Below are positions 54,080 to 64,000 of a DNA stretch of 64,000 nucleotides, one piece after another (position 1 is the stretch's first letter; every line of letters starts with the position of its first letter). The notes beneath the pieces are model-generated. The model was not told where the DNA came from. It did not search any database and worked only from the letters and a program-made list of their open reading frames with translations. Both the position numbers and the translations under genes were made by a program. Location of the stretch: contig OY997642.1 of NCBI GenBank assembly GCA_963921795.1, positions 62,153,909-62,217,908 of the forward strand, in the 5' to 3' direction. The stretch is from Nannobrachium achirus. Its lineage: Eukaryota > Chordata > Actinopteri > Myctophiformes > Myctophidae.

Positions 54080-57000
54080 ATGAGGCTGGATCCGTCTGGA
54101 ACACTGCACTAGGCTCTCGCCAGCTCTGTAGCTCTCCACACTTGAACAGTTGTGTCCTTAAATTCAATTATAATAATTAACCCCTGTGCCCAACAGAGCC
54201 CATCACAGCACAACACGGCCCACCAGAGCCCAATACAGCCTACCAGAGCCCAATAGACTCCAGCAAACCTAAGTCCAGCCCAGTCCTGCCCAATAGGAGT
54301 ATAGACCAGGGAAGGGGGGTAGTTAGATGACTCCACCAGGCCATTACAGTGACTGTAATGGCAGACCAGGGTAGACAGGACTGCACCAGACTCCACCAGG
54401 CTGCTCCATGCTCCAGCCAGCTCTGTAGATCCTGTGTACACGGCACTCCTAACTCGAAAGGTCAAGGAAAAGGGTTGTTTTAGGCGTCAAAACAGGCCCT
54501 TTGTCCTTAAAATCAATAAAAAAATCAAAGAAAATCTGTTTGTTTTACGCAGGAAACACTTTTCATATTTGAAGGATGCCTGATCCGATGGAATGGGTTT
54601 CGTGTCTCTCCAACAATTTTAACCCTTTATGATTGCGAAAAAGACACGAAATTTGCACGCCACCAACACGATTACACATTCTTTCGGATAAAAGACACTT
54701 ATTCTGACGTACTTTTTGACGCTGAATCCAACGAACCCGGTCTTGTGTCTCTACGACACTCCTAACTCGAAAGGTCATGGAAAAAGCCACTGTGTACACG
54801 GGCAATAGTTTTACATGACTTTGTGTACACGGCCAATAGTTTTACTTGACTTTGTGTACATGGCCAATAGTTTTACATGACCATGTCCAGGCTTTAGTAC
54901 TGTACTGTCTCGTGTAGCCCAACAGAGCCCAGCACAGCACAACACGGCCCACCAGAGCCCAATAGAGTCAAGCAAACCTAAGTCCAGCCCAGTCCTGCCG
55001 AGTAGGAGTATAGACCGGGGAAAGGGGGTAGTTAGATGACTCCACCAGGCCATTACTGTCCAGATCTGGCTTGAATAGGCCAGACCAGGGTAGACAGGAC
55101 TGCACCAGACTCCACCAGGCTGCTCCATGCTCCAGCCAGCTCTGTAGATCCTTGCACATGCGATTAACCACTGTGTACACGGGCAATAGTTTTACATGAC
55201 CATGTCCAGGCTTTAGTACTGTACTGCCTCGTGTAGCCCAACAGAGCCCATCACAGCACAACACGGCCCACCAGAGCCCAATACAGCCTACCAGAGCCCA
55301 ATAGACTCCAGCAAACCTAAGTCCAGCCCAGTCCTGCCCAATAGGAGTATAGACCAGGGAAGGGGGGTAGTTAGATGACTCCACCAGGCCATTACAGTGA
55401 CTGTAATGGCAGACCAGGGTAGACAGGACTGCACCAGACTCCACCAGGCTGCTCCATGCTCCAGCCAGCTCTGTAGATCCTGTGTACACGGCACTCCTAA
55501 CTCGAAAGGTCAAGGAAAAGGGTCGTTTTAGGCATAAAAACAGGCCCTTTGTCCTTAAGGCAGGACACACGTTTCATATTTGAAGCATGCCCGATCTGAT
55601 GGAATGGGTTTCGTGTCTCTCCGACACTTTGAACCCTTTACGATTGCGAAAAAGACACCGAAACCCGGATTTTTGTCCTTAAAATCAATAAAAAAATCTA
55701 AAAAAATCTGTTTGTTTTACGCAGGAAACACTTTTCATATTTGAAGGATGCCTGATCCGATGGAATGGGTTTCGTGTCTCTACGACAATTTTAACCCTTT
55801 ATGATTACACATTCTTTCAGATAAAAGACACTTATTCTGACTTACTTTTTGACGCTGAATCCAACAAACCCGGTCTCGTGTCTCTACGACACTCCTAACT
55901 CGAAAGGTCAAGGAAAAAGCCACTGTGTACACAGGCAATAGTTTTACATGACTTTGTGTACACGGGCAATAGTTTTACATGAGTTTGTGTACACGGCCAA
56001 TAATTTTACATGAACATTTCTTGGCTTTAGTACTGTACTGCCTTGTAGAGCCCAACAGAGCCCAGCACAGCACAGCACAGCCCACCAGAGCCCAACAGAG
56101 TCAAGAAAACTTAGGTCAAGCCCAGTCCTGCCCAGTAGGAGTATAGACCAGGGAAGGGGGGAAGTTAGATGGCTCAACCAGGCCATTACAGGCCGTATCC
56201 GGCTTGAATAGGTCAGACCAGGGTGCACAGGACTGCACCAGACTCAAACAGGCTGCTCCAGCCTCGAGCCAGCCCTGTAGCTCCTTAAACATGCAATTAA
56301 AGACTGTGTACACGGGCAATAGTTTTACATGAGTTTGTGTACACGGCCAATAGTTTTACATGAACATGTCTTGGCTTTAGTACTGTACTGCCTCGTATAG
56401 CCCAACAGAGCCCAGCACAGCACAGCACAGCCCACCAGAGCCCAATACAACCCACCAGAACCTAATAGAGTCCAGCAAACCTAAGTCCAGCCCAGTCCTG
56501 CCCAGTAGAGTATAGACCAGGGAAGAGGGGTAGTTAGATGGCTCTACCAGGCCATTAAAGCCCATATCCGGCTTGAATAGGCCAGACCAGGGTGCACAGG
56601 ACTACACCAGGCTGCTCCATGCTCCAGCCAGCCCTGTAGCTCCTTGCACATGCGATTAACCACTGTGTACACGGGCAATAGTTTTTGTGTACACGGGCAA
56701 TAGTTTTACATGAGTTTGTGTACACGGACAATAATTTTACATGAACATTTCTTGGCTTTAGTACTGTACTGCCTTGTATAGCCCAACAGAGCCCAGCACA
56801 GCACAGCACAGCCCACCAGAGCCCAATACAGCCAACCAGAACCCAATAGAGTCAAGAAAACCTAAGTCCAGCCCGGTCCTGCCCAGTAGGAGAATAGACC
56901 AAGGAAGGGGGGAAGTTAGATGGCTCAACCAGGTCATTACAGGCCGTATCCAGCTTGAATAGGTCAGACCAGGGTGCAAAGGACTGCACCAGATTCCAAC

Positions 57001-58975
57001 ATGATGCTCCAGCCTCGAGCCAGCCCTGTAGCTCCTTAAACATGCAATTAAAGACTGTGTACACGGGCAATAGTTTTACATGAGTTTGTGTACACGGCCA
57101 ATAGTTTGACATGAACATGTCTTGGCTTTAGTACTGTACTGCCTCGTATAGCCCAACAGAGCCCAGCACAGCACAGCACAGCCCACCAGAGCCCAATACA
57201 ACCCACCAGAACCTAATAGAGTCCAGCAAACCTAAGTCCACCCCAGTCCTGCCCAGTAGAGTATAGACCAGGGAAGAGGGGTAGTTAGATGGCTCTACCA
57301 GGCCATTACAGGCCGTACCCGGCTTGAATAGGCCAGACCAGGGTGCACAGGACTACACCAGGCTGCTCCATGCCCCAGCCAGCCCTGTAGCTCCTTGCAC
57401 ATGCGATTAACCACTGTGTACACGGGCAATAGTTTTTGTGTACACGGGCAATAGTTCTACATGAGTTTGTGTACACGGCCAATAATTTTACATGAACATT
57501 TCTTGGCTTTAGTACTGTACTGCCTTGTATAGCCCAACAGAGCCCAGCACAGCACAGCACAGCCCACCAGAGCCCAATACAGCCAACCAGAACCCAATAG
57601 AGTCAATAAAACCTAAGTCCAGCCCAGTCCTGCCCAGTAGGAGTATAGACCAGGGAAGGGGGGAAGTTAGATCCCTCAACCAGGTCATTACAGGCCGTAT
57701 CCGGCTTGAATAGGTCAGACCAGGGTGCAAAGGACTGCACCAGACTCCAACAGGATGCTCCAGCCTCGAGCCAGCCCTGTAGCTCCTTAAACATGCAATT
57801 AAAGACTGTGTACACGAGCAATAGTTTTACATGAGTTTGTGTACACGGCCAATAGTTTTACATGAACATGTCTTGGCTTTAGTACTGTACTGCCTCGTAT
57901 AGCCCAACAGAGCCCAGCACAGCACAGCACAGCCCACCAGAACCTAAGAGAGTCCAGCAAACCTAAGTCCAGCCCAGTCCTGCCCACTAGGAGTATAGAC
58001 CAGGGAAGGAGGGTAGTTAGATGGCTCCACCAGGCCATTACAGGCCAGATCTGTCTTGAATAGGCCAGACCAGGGTAGACAGGACTGCACGAGACTCCAC
58101 CAGGCATCTCCATGCTCCAGCCAGCTCTGTAGATCCTTGCACATGCGATTAACCACCGTGTACACCGGCAATAGTTTTACATGGGTTGTGTACACGGGCC
58201 ATAGTTTTACATGAACATGTCTTGGCTTTAGTACTGTACTGCCTCGTATAGCCCAACAGAGCCCAGCACAGCACAACACAGCCCACCAGAGCCCAATACA
58301 GCCCACCAGAACCTAAGAGAGTCCAGCAAACCTAAGTCCAGCCCAGTCCTGCCCAGTAGAGTATAGACCAGGGAAGGGGGGGTAGTTAGATGGCTCTACC
58401 AGGCCATTACAGGCCGTATCCGGCTTGAATAGGCCAAACCAGGGTGCACAGGACTGCACCAGGCTGCTCCATGCTCCAGCCAGCCCTGTAGCTCCTTGCA
58501 CGTGCGATTAACCACTGTGTACACAGGCAATAGTTTTACATGAGTTTGTGTACACGGGCAATAGTTTTACATGAGTTTGTGTACACGGCCAATAGTTTTA
58601 CATGAACATGTCTTGGCTTTAGTACTGTACTGCCTTGTATAGCCCAACAGATCCCAGCACAGCCCACCAGAGCCCAAATGCTTCCCACCAGAGCCCAATA
58701 GGGTCCAGCACAAGTCCAGTCCCATTTGCCCAGTGTGAGTATAGACCAGGGAAGAGGGGTATATAGATTGCTACACCAGGCCATTACTCTAACGGGCTTT
58801 GGCTGGCTGTACTTTGCTTTAGTGGGATGTGCTGTGCTGTGCAGGGTTCTGTTGGGCTATCTTAGGCAGAACTGTACTTAAAGCCCAGACATGTTCATGT
58901 AAAACTATTGGCCGTGTACACGAACTCATGTAAAACTATTGCCCGTGTTCACGGTTAATCGCATGTGCAAGGAGC
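54080..58975 (-). repeat. GTGTACACGG / CAGAGCCCA satellite array, ~750-bp dimeric organisation
   Basis: Monomers of roughly 340-395 bp contain GTGTACACGGGCAATAGTTT, CTTGGCTTTAGTACTGTACT, repeated CCCACCAGAGCCCAATACAG, AGTCCAGCCCAGTCCTGCCC and GTATAGACCAGGGAAG. From 56.0 kb onward alternate monomers are most alike, giving a ~750-bp step (56,370, 57,120, 57,880 and 56,755, 57,505). Two copies of the ACTCGAAAGGTCAAGGAAAA block interrupt it (54,440-54,790; 55,490-55,925). Many open frames on the minus strand are repeat artefacts. Confidence 0.93.
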
Positions 58976-58979
58976 TACA

Positions 58980-59480
58980 GGGGTCCACCGCTAGGTGGCG
59001 CTCTACGCACAGCTGTCTCCGTGCCACCACTCCCGGTCGCTCCTAGCCCGAGTTACAGCATTTTATGTGCGCTGCAGTGGCAGGGGGTCCTCCACTAGGG
59101 GCTGCGAGCACTTTTGCATCCGTTATGGAGCACCAGGCGTCGGTGGTCCCCGGAATTCCCCGTGAGCAGCCCCGTTGGGGTGGTCATTTGGTCATTTTTG
59201 CAGTTTTCGGCAGCGGCACCAGGGGGTCCCTGGGTGTCCATGGATTTCCAGGGGTCCCGGAAACTTTGGGACCAGCCATGGACCTCCTTCGAAACCCCTC
59301 ATGGACCCCCAGAGGTCCCCGAACCACACTTTGGGACTAGCCATGGCTGTCCCAGGCTGTTGTGAACCAGCCATGGAAACCCTGGGGGTCCCCAAACCAC
59401 ACTTTTGGAGTCAGCCATGGATCCCCTTGGTAACCCCTCAGGGACCCCCAGAGGTCCCCAAACCACACCTTGGGAATCAG
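58980..59480 (+). repeat. GC-rich repeat R, copy 3
   Basis: CTCCCGGTCGCTCCTAGCCC, GGGGGTCCTCCACTAGGGGC and GAATTCCCCGTGAGCAGCCC, then CCAAACCACACTTTGGGA-type repeats. It lies between the satellite and the transposon gene, as expected for an internal module. Confidence 0.85.
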
Positions 59481-59482
59481 CC

Positions 59483-59700
59483 GGCTCTCTGCTGCCCCCC
59501 ATTGAGAAAGGATAGTCGGCACAGAGACCGGGCTTCGTGATCGTGAAGCGTGAACACGAGCCTTAGGAACTCGAGCAAATGATCGCGTCGTGTACACCGG
59601 CTCGAGTGTGTACACCGGCCACAGGATTTTGAATTGAAACTGCCTGAAGTGTTCGTCAGAATTATTGTTATTATTATTATTATTATTATTTTACAGTAAC
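59483..59700 (+). promoter_or_regulatory. Putative leader/promoter region of the large transposon gene
   Basis: The 42-bp motif GGCTCTCTGCTGCCCCCCAT ... TAGTCGGCACAG (59,483-59,524) is conserved with 47,287-47,328. It is followed by GTGTACACCGGC twice and an (ATT)n tract ending TTTTACAG just before the ATGATG. TTTTACAG could be a splice acceptor, which would place the promoter further upstream. No TATA box was identified with confidence. Confidence 0.45.
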
Positions 59701-62700
59701 ATGATGGCAAGTGCACAAGAAGAACCAGCACTATTGACTAACTGCATAATATGTGACCAGGAACTTGAAGGAAAAAAAAGCAATCCATTTGTAAAGAATC
59801 CGGGTTTGGATGCTCTCAAAACAATTTTAAATGTAGCTCAACTAAAGGATGACGATGTATTCCAAAAACTCTCCCCACACAAGGATGACATACTTGCAGG
59901 CAGGCTCAAAGTGTCTTTCCATACATCATGCAGAAAATGGTATACGCGACACACTAAACCTGTGCAAAGTGAAGCTGAAAGCAAAACAGCCAAACAATCT
60001 TGTGTCTCACAGGCAAGATTAACCCGAAAGGAAACAAGTACCTTCATTATTCAAAGAGACTGTTTTATATGTGGGAGAAACACTCAAAGACCTGAAAACC
60101 TTACTGCCATTTGTACTGGGACAGGAAAGAGCACAAGGGACAAAGTCTTACATGCAGCCTCCGAAAGACATGACGAAGAAATGCATATACGGATGCTTGC
60201 TCACCCAGATCTTTTTGCAAATGATGCAAAATATCATCGGAGATGTCTTGCACACTATATTTCAGCAAGAAATATTGAAGCAGCCAAACGGAAGAATTTG
60301 TCAGACACAGAAACAACTGCTCACGACAAAGCATTTGTTGATTTAACAAAGGAAATCAACAACACTGTGTTTTCAAAAATAATGACTGTGTCATGTCTAA
60401 GTTCTCTCACGGAAACATATCGAAAGAAACTCCAAGACCATGCAGTCGACGAGCCAGGGAGGTATAAATCCTGGAAGCTGAAAGCAAGGCTGACCAACCA
60501 TTATGGCGATAAACTGGTGTTTGTGAAGCGCTCAGGATTTTCAGACCTTGTATGCTCACATATGAAGGCAATAGGTGATGCTATGAAAGAAGCTTCAACC
60601 CTGAAAGACAACGAAAATGACATGCAGGACCCCACTGAAAGTGATGTGTACATGGATGAGAGTCTAACTGATAATCAAATCCTACACAGAGCATCAGGAA
60701 TTATAAGGAAAGCTATGGAAGATGTTCATCATGACCACCAATATTATGCAAACAGTGATGACCTCTCTTTTTCACACTGCCGTGACTACGTGCCAAATGC
60801 TTTATATGATTTCATAAATTGGTGTGTTGATGAAAAATCATTCAGAGCTGGTCAGACCCATGAAGAGAAAAGGGAACAAAGAGAAGAACTGCCAGTAATT
60901 GCAATTTGTCATAATATCATTGCACAAAGCTGCAAAATCTCTACCCCCATAACACTTGGTCTGGCCATTCTTGTACACCATGAGTTTGGAAGCAAAAGCA
61001 TCATTAATGAGTTGCATGGATTGGGCCATTGCGTATCATATGCAGAAGTGAGACAGTTCCTCACATCTGTTGCTGCAGACCAGATATCTAGAGATACTCA
61101 AGGTTCTGTTCCACAAGGGATGACAGGAGTTGCATCTCATGAACCTATCCATGCAGCAATAGATAATTTTGATCAGCTTGAGGAGACACTGGATGGAAAA
61201 CATACCACTCATGCCATGGCAACAGTTGTCTATACATGTGGTTACAGCTCTGCTAACGCTGACCGCATCTTAAGAGTGCCTGAGAAATCCCTAAATGCCT
61301 TAGACACCTATGATGTCAATGAAGATGTAATTCAGAGGTAAGTAATGTGAAATACATATAATTAGAAATCACTAAATTAATATTTCAAATATACATAGTC
61401 CTACATGAAATGGCATTATAATGTTTAATTAATGTTCTATTATACACCAATTTCAGATACCAAAAGCCTCCAGTGAGACCAGAGCCTCCACACATTGACA
61501 ATGCTCCACTGGAGGGTTCACAACAGTTTCAGCATGCAAAAAGAGACACCGCTTGGAAAATGAGCAGGATAATGAAGGAAGGTCGGCAGAGTATCCCTGC
61601 ATGGTCAGCTTTCAATGAATTTGTCAGTTCACCAACATGTAAAGTAACAACTGTGAAGTACATGCCATTCTTGAGAGCACCTCCAACAGAGCTTTCAACC
61701 ATTTACACAGCACTCTTAAACCTAGTGGATGTTGCATCAAAAGTGGGGCAGAGTCATATTTTTGTGACAGCAGATTTGGCTATTTATAGCAAAGCCCAAC
61801 AAATACTATGGGCCAAACCACAATCATTGGAGGGCAAGGTCACCATGAGACTTGGTGGCATGCACATCACAATGGCATACATTGCCAGTATTGGGAAACT
61901 GTATGGAGATGGTGGACTCCTTTCTGTGATGATTGAATCTGATGTGTATGCTGAAGGAACTGCCCGACAGCTGATACAGGGAAAACACTTGTCACGCGGA
62001 GTTCGGTGTATCAAACTCACCCTTGAGGCTTTGTTTCGCCTCTTCTGGAAGGCAATGGCCTCATGGCTAACAAAACATGACCGAACACTGATCTCAAGTG
62101 AGATGGAGCAACACCTGAGAGATGTTCAACATGCCTTCCATGCTAAGAATAAGGCATCAGCAAAACATCTGGTGGACGATTTCGAGACGAAGCATATCGA
62201 TGCCATTCAGTGTGTCATTAAAGAGTTCTCTGACATAGGAAGGAAACAATCTGCAACATTTGCATACTGGCTGAGATTCATGGAAGGAGCAGACCTTTTG
62301 TTGAAAATGCTCCGTGCAGAGGGTAGTGCTGATTTTGAACTGCATCTGAGCTGTATGTGTGATGCTTTGCCATGGCTCAGAGCAGCCGGAAGGTCCAACT
62401 ATTCAAAATACCTTCCCCTGTATGTAGCAGAAATGAGAGCCCTTGAAGAAGAGAAACCAGAGGCATATCGCTTCCTGAAAGAAGGGGGTTTTGTTGTCCG
62501 CCAAACAGAGGGCAAAAACTTCAACTGTGTCTCCACAGACCAGGCACTGGAGCAAAGTGTGAATCGTGAAGGAAAGAGCCAAGGTGGAGTTGTGGGATAC
62601 ACACAAAAAAAAGGCACTCTCACAAGATGGCTCATGACTAGGCACAAGACTGCAGAGTATGTGGATGCAATGAAGCTACTCTGTGAAGATAATTCACCAA

Positions 62701-64000
62701 TTACTGAAACTCATCATGAGCACGGAGCATCGAGGATGGATCGGGACGAGAAAGATGTGGAAAAGATTATGGAGGTTATGGAAGAAAAGCAAAACCCATT
62801 TGACTTAGACACCGTTCCTGACATGCTGATGAACATTGCAACTGGGCAGCTGGCATCAGATCGAGTTTCCAAAGACTTGTCGAACTTCATTGAAGATGGA
62901 AAAATGCAGAGCATGACATTCATTGAAGAACGGTTGGTCAAAGAAACCAAATCTAAAAGTTTCTGGGCTCCAGAGTCCAGAAAGTCTTCAGCCACCTTTG
63001 CTGATATGAAGAAGCCATTAACTTCTAAAGCAAAAGGACAGATTGTAATGGATTCAGATATCCTCTTTAGAAGATTGTTGGCAGTCTCTAAACAAAGAGA
63101 AGTATGTATGGAGGATGTGTTAGCCCATGAGCTGGCCCCTGTTCCACCTTCTCTCTTTCACGATGATGGAAGTATGCGAAAAACTGCAAAAGCAACCCTG
63201 GCAAAGAAACTGGAGTCTACTGTTGAAGGAAATCACTTGCCAGATGCTGCATCACCATCTGCTCACATAATAGATGGCATGGTCATGTTGCAGAGTTTGA
63301 ATGATTCTCTATTTCAAACATTCAATGACCTTGGAGAGTGTGTGTTGCGGAAGATTCTCTCCCTACTGAATCAAAGTCAGAAAGTAAACTGTGTCACCAT
63401 AGTCTTTGATCGGTATGATAATCCGCAGTCAATCAAATGTCTCGAGAGGGAGAGAAGAGGAAACATAACAGGCCACAAAACACATCATATCACAGGCACA
63501 GGAAACGTTCCAAATTATCGACAGTACCTTCAGAGCTGTGGTAACAAAGAAGCCCTTTGCTTGTTTGTGTCTAACTACGTCATTGGAGCAGCACAGACAA
63601 GACTCAAAGACGAAGACTCCATTGTGTTGGCGGGAGGATTTGAAAATGGCCAGGAAGTCAGGATTGTTGACCATACAGGAGTCCGCTGCTTGCCTGAGTT
63701 GTACAGCACCCAAGAGGAGGCCGACACCAGAATGGTACTGCATGCAATCCACCTCTGTCAAAAATACAACACCATTATTGTGAAAAGTGATGATACAGAT
63801 GTACTTGTGTTGCTCATCTACTATGTCAGTCGACAGCTCCTTGGAACAGCTTCCATTTTCATGCATGCTGGTCATGGGGATAGACAACGATACATCCCAG
63901 TGTCTCATATTTCAGATAAATTGGGAGTGGCTTTGTGTGAGAGTCTTCCAGCATGCCACGCATTGACTGGATGCGATACAACGAGCAGCCTGTTCAGAAT
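59701..64000 (+). CDS. Large transposon-type protein with FEN1/PIN-like motifs; two exons, incomplete at window end
   Basis: Exon 1 59,701-61,337 and exon 2 61,457-64,000 join through a 119-bp GT-AG intron (61,338-61,456). I translated exon 2 codon by codon and it is open to the edge, giving at least about 1,393 residues. Visible: C-x2-C...H-x3-C clusters (CIICDQ...FHTSC about 15-80; CFICGR...KYHRRC about 122-182); GGMHITMAYIASIGKLYGD and GKHLSRGVRCIKLTLEALFR; and near the end VFDRYD (~1197), QEEADTRM (~1300), KSDDTDVLVL (~1325) and ALTGCDTT (~1386). That acidic series is in the order and style of XPG/FEN1-PIN metal-binding residues. I know similar unnamed multi-copy proteins in fish and invertebrates but no established function. 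The start could be 36 nt upstream. Context (satellites, shared modules, decayed relatives) argues for a mobile element. Confidence 0.85.

Noticed and set aside
54109..58784. Many 60-200-codon minus-strand frames across the 54-59 kb satellite
   Set aside because: All are repeats of the satellite monomer with frame differences between copies, and have no domain.
59665..59700. Upstream Met start of the large transposon gene
   Set aside because: It would begin in an (ATT)n tract giving a poly-Leu leader. The ATGATG at 59,701 follows a possible acceptor and is more plausible, though the upstream start cannot be excluded.

Overview
The window looks like a repeat-dense stretch of a ray-finned (teleost) fish genome. 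The evidence is a vertebrate S1 serine protease gene with GT-AG introns, many (CA)n tracts, and a typical fish mobile-element load: hAT and piggyBac MITEs, a Penelope-like element, a DIRS retrotransposon and CR1/L2-type LINE tails. I see no bacterial-style gene organisation, no rRNA and no convincing functional tRNA. All calls come from reading the sequence; no database search or alignment program was used.

Layout. 0-14.7 kb: a complete seven-exon serine protease gene on the minus strand (HABP2-like, 312 aa predicted) and, downstream of it, two exons of a tandem paralogue that runs off the left edge and has lost its catalytic His. The introns hold nested MITEs (hAT 2.8-3.8 kb, piggyBac 9.3-9.9 kb, a foldback with a telomere-like core at 6.1-6.4 kb, a TIR repeat at 7.4-8.9 kb). 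16-17.3 kb: a 5'-truncated LINE. 19.6-21.6 kb: a 5'-truncated Penelope-like element (RT plus GIY-YIG) with a 15-bp target duplication and a hammerhead ribozyme motif, followed by a hAT MITE with an 8-bp duplication. 23.7-29.9 kb: a DIRS-type tyrosine-recombinase retrotransposon on the minus strand with inverted terminal repeats and an internal complementary region; its recombinase is cut short. 30-36.6 kb: microsatellites, a complex minisatellite, SINE-like and foldback repeats.

36.6-64 kb is the most interesting part. It holds modules of what appears to be one very large transposon family. At the right edge is an uninterrupted gene (two exons, at least about 1,390 codons, running off the window) for a protein with N-terminal Cys/His clusters and a C-terminal acidic motif series resembling FEN1/XPG-PIN nucleases. 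It is preceded by a 5-kb satellite, a GC-rich repeat and a 42-bp leader motif. The same modules, with fragments of the middle and C-terminus of the same protein family, recur in a decayed, rearranged copy at 36.6-48.5 kb bounded by ~0.9-kb inverted repeats. Those repeats end in a sequence (AGATCTACAAGCTC-like) that also occurs as many short, nearly perfect hairpins across the window and is partly shared with a 39-bp satellite organised in 297-bp and 1,188-bp higher-order units. My working reading is a large DNA transposon with internal satellites, plus minimal hairpin derivatives of its ends.
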